From positions 241,009 to 296,200 of the forward strand of contig NZ_RPEM01000005.1 in NCBI RefSeq assembly GCF_004745575.1: a stretch of 55,192 nucleotides of DNA. Reading direction: 5' to 3'. Below the pieces are notes generated by a model. That model ran no database searches. It was not told where the DNA came from and worked only from the letters and a program-made list of their open reading frames with translations. This DNA comes from Pseudotabrizicola sediminis. Its GTDB lineage: Bacteria > Pseudomonadota > Alphaproteobacteria > Rhodobacterales > Rhodobacteraceae. This document shows positions 53,730 to 55,192 of this stretch, piece after piece (the stretch's first letter is position 1; each line of letters opens with the position of its first letter). The position numbers and the translations under genes are program-made.

Positions 53730-53844
53730 TTACGCTGCTTGACGCTGATGGTTCAAGCGGCGGTTTTGGATGGTTTTCTGTTTGATGCGTCTCCTTTCGG
53801 CCAAGATGGTTTCGCCGCGACCGAAGTAGACGTCTGCTGGGGTC
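53730..53844 (-). pseudogene. C-terminal remnant of an IS3-family transposase (OrfB)
   Basis: On the minus strand the frame ending at TAA 53730 reads TPADVYFGRGETILAERRRI then KQKTIQNRRL...HQRQAA, the typical C-terminus of integrase-type IS3-family transposases. Only about 38 residues remain. The rest is lost where IS110-like sequence begins on the other strand. Confidence 0.7.
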
Positions 53845-53856
53845 TGGGCGGTTCCT

Positions 53857-54444
53857 GAGGCAGAAGGTGTTGCCGCCCGCCAAGTGCCACCGGCTCAGGT
53901 GAAGGCGTTTGCGCAAAGCCGTGGCACACGCGCCAAGACCGACCGGATTGATGCCGAACTCATCGCCCGCTTCTTCGCCTTCCGGCCCGAAGCAGGCCGC
54001 AGTCTTCCAGCGGAAAAGCTACGCCTTCTCAGAGCTTTGACGACCAAGAGAGCGCAGTTGGTCGAGATGCGCAAACGGCTGCTGGCCCAAATCCGTGCGC
54101 ATCAGAAGCTCGGCGCCGCCGTGATGTTTGAGGACGTCGTCACCGAGTTGAAGCAACGGATCGACAGCCTGATCAAGGAGCTGGAAGACCGGATCACCCT
54201 GGCCATCGCGAACGGTGAACACCTGTCGGAGACTGCCGGTGGTCGTCGCGCCCTGCGGCACGTGATGTTCCAAGCAGCCTTGGTCGCAGCACATCACAAC
54301 CCGAGCCTGAAAACCTTCGCAGATCGCCTCCGCAAGGCCGCAAAACCGCACAAGGTCATCATCACCGCAGTCGCAAGAAAGTTGGTCACGATCGCGAACG
54401 CGCTATGCAAAAACCGTCAAAAATGGACCGCCTCGGGGCCCTGA
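53857..54444 (+). pseudogene. IS110-family transposase remnant with internal deletion
   Basis: The frame reads VPPAQVKAFAQSRGTRAKTD followed by RIDAELIARF, the DEDD-domain core of IS110 transposases. It later reads RRALRHVMFQAALVAAHHNP and KPHKVIITAVARKLVTIANA from the C-terminal transposase_20 part. The N-terminal end is missing. The segment that normally holds the GVGP and serine-containing motifs is absent between SETAGG and RRALRH (near 54245), so the enzyme is dead. It abuts the IS3 remnant. Confidence 0.8.
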
Positions 54445-54603
54445 AAGATACAGTGGCTGGTCGCGTTCGAAAGTGCATGATCTGATGACTTTTCGAAACC
54501 GCCGGGCACCAGTTTTCCCATGCTCGCGCGTGGCTAAGGGCATCGTTCCGCGTCAAATTTTGGCAAAAGTTTTGAAGTGCGCGAGAGTCGAGACGGATTG
54601 CCC
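54445..54603. other. Decayed intergenic DNA between IS110 remnant and DUF6880 gene
   Basis: No open frame or terminal inverted repeat was recognised here. It probably includes the right end of the IS110-like element. Confidence 0.3.
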
Positions 54604-55158
54604 ATGGCATCGAAGACCACCCTGAAGGCAAAGAACCTCGAGACGCTGGGTGCAGAGCGCCTGGCTGGACTGCTGATCGAAATCAGCACCGGATCGGCCG
54701 TGGCGAAGCGGCGGCTGCGGCTGGAACTGGCGGGGGCGCAAAGCCCGAAGGAGGCCGGGCGCGAGGTGGCCAAACGGCTGACCAGCATCGCCTGGGCGCG
54801 CAGCTTCGTCACGTGGAAGAACCGCAAGCCGCTGGTCACCGATCTGGAAAGCCAGTTGCGCGCGATCCGCGAACAGATCGCACCCGCCGATCCGACCGAG
54901 GCGCTGGCGCTGACCTGGCGTTTCATGCAGGTTGCCACGCCATTGTTCGAGCGCTGCGACGACAGCAGCGGCATCGTCATCGGCGTCTTTCACGATGCCT
55001 GTGCGCTACTGGGCGAAATCGCTCTGGCCGCCGGAGCGCCTCCCGAGGCGTTGGCCGATGCGGCAGTCGAGACTTTGCGCGAAAATGGCTACGGCCAATA
55101 TGACGGCCTCATCGGCATCTTTACTCCGGCACTGGGGGCCGAGGGGCTAGCTGTTTGA
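54604..55158 (+). CDS. DUF6880 family protein, 3'-truncated
   Basis: This 184-residue protein matches the N-terminal part of DUF6880 proteins (MASKTTLKAKNLETLGAERL, RRLRLELAGAQSP, KPLVTDLESQL). Members I recall are clearly longer and go on after the GIFTPALGAEGL segment, but here a stop follows two residues later (55156-55158) and the sequence turns unrelated. An insertion junction at about 55145-55155 is likely. Function is unknown. The ATG at 54604 gives the expected N-terminus. Confidence 0.7.
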   Translation: MASKTTLKAKNLETLGAERLAGLLIEISTGSAVAKRRLRLELAGAQSPKEAGREVAKRLTSIAWARSFVTWKNRKPLVTDLESQLRAIREQIAPADPTEALALTWRFMQVATPLFERCDDSSGIVIGVFHDACALLGEIALAAGAPPEALADAAVETLRENGYGQYDGLIGIFTPALGAEGLAV

Positions 55159-55192
55159 TCCCAGGTTTTGATGGTGCGATCTTTTCTCAGGA

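Overview
The window is high-GC DNA from the main chromosome of an alphaproteobacterium, most likely a member of the Rhodobacteraceae (Rhodobacter/Paracoccus/Roseobacter relatives). The evidence is the Rhodobacterales-style division and cell wall (dcw) cluster with its DUF2484 gene, a DUF1127 gene followed by CCTCCTCCC-loop hairpin RNAs (the CcaF1/CcsR arrangement known from Rhodobacter sphaeroides), the zeta subunit (DUF1476) that inhibits alphaproteobacterial F1-ATPase, and an RNase E with a long insertion in its S1 domain. No rRNA, tRNA or CRISPR array was recognised.

Region 1 (1-2444): on the minus strand a small DUF1127 RNA-binding-type protein is followed by four hairpins with anti-Shine-Dalgarno loops. 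On the plus strand lie mrp and then a long mraZ leader. The leader carries a 10-bp-phased array of TCCC-type boxes (a probable MraZ operator) and a terminator-like hairpin that could release a leader sRNA.

Region 2 (2445-23969): the dcw cluster on the plus strand, in the order mraZ, rsmH, ftsL, ftsI, murE, murF, mraY, [DUF2161 nuclease-like gene], murD, ftsW, murG, murC, DUF2484, [minus-strand small membrane gene and plus-strand PRC-barrel gene], murB, ddl, ftsQ, ftsA, ftsZ, terminator. Many start/stop overlaps suggest translational coupling. Together these genes make the UDP-MurNAc-pentapeptide and its lipid-linked forms, polymerise septal peptidoglycan and build the divisome. Next come lpxC (lipid A), bamD (outer-membrane protein assembly) and recN (repair) on the plus strand.

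Region 3 (27788-33650): a methyl-transfer neighbourhood. It holds an NTF2-like protein, a DUF1638 protein coupled to a tiny membrane protein, a free-standing corrinoid protein and a homocysteine methyltransferase domain, the last two resembling pieces of a split methionine synthase. A PA0069-type radical SAM gene, the ATPase zeta subunit and purC are interspersed.

Region 4 (33771-52504): mixed metabolic and regulatory genes. These are purS; a P450 plus membrane alpha/beta hydrolase pair; ccdA; rne; ppk2 behind a DctBD-type two-component pair whose regulator lacks the sigma-54 contact loop; purQ; an RHH protein; treY; a PPOX-fold stress protein; a two-gene module (membrane coiled-coil protein plus ClpP/SppA-like periplasmic protease); and a GntP-type permease. 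Candidate general-stress (EcfG-type GGAAC-N16/17-CGTT) promoters precede the PRC-barrel gene, treY and the PPOX gene.

Region 5 (52505-55192): gene-poor, decayed accessory DNA with a frameshifted hypothetical gene, remnants of an IS3-family and an IS110-family transposase lying against each other, and a 3'-truncated DUF6880 gene at the right edge.
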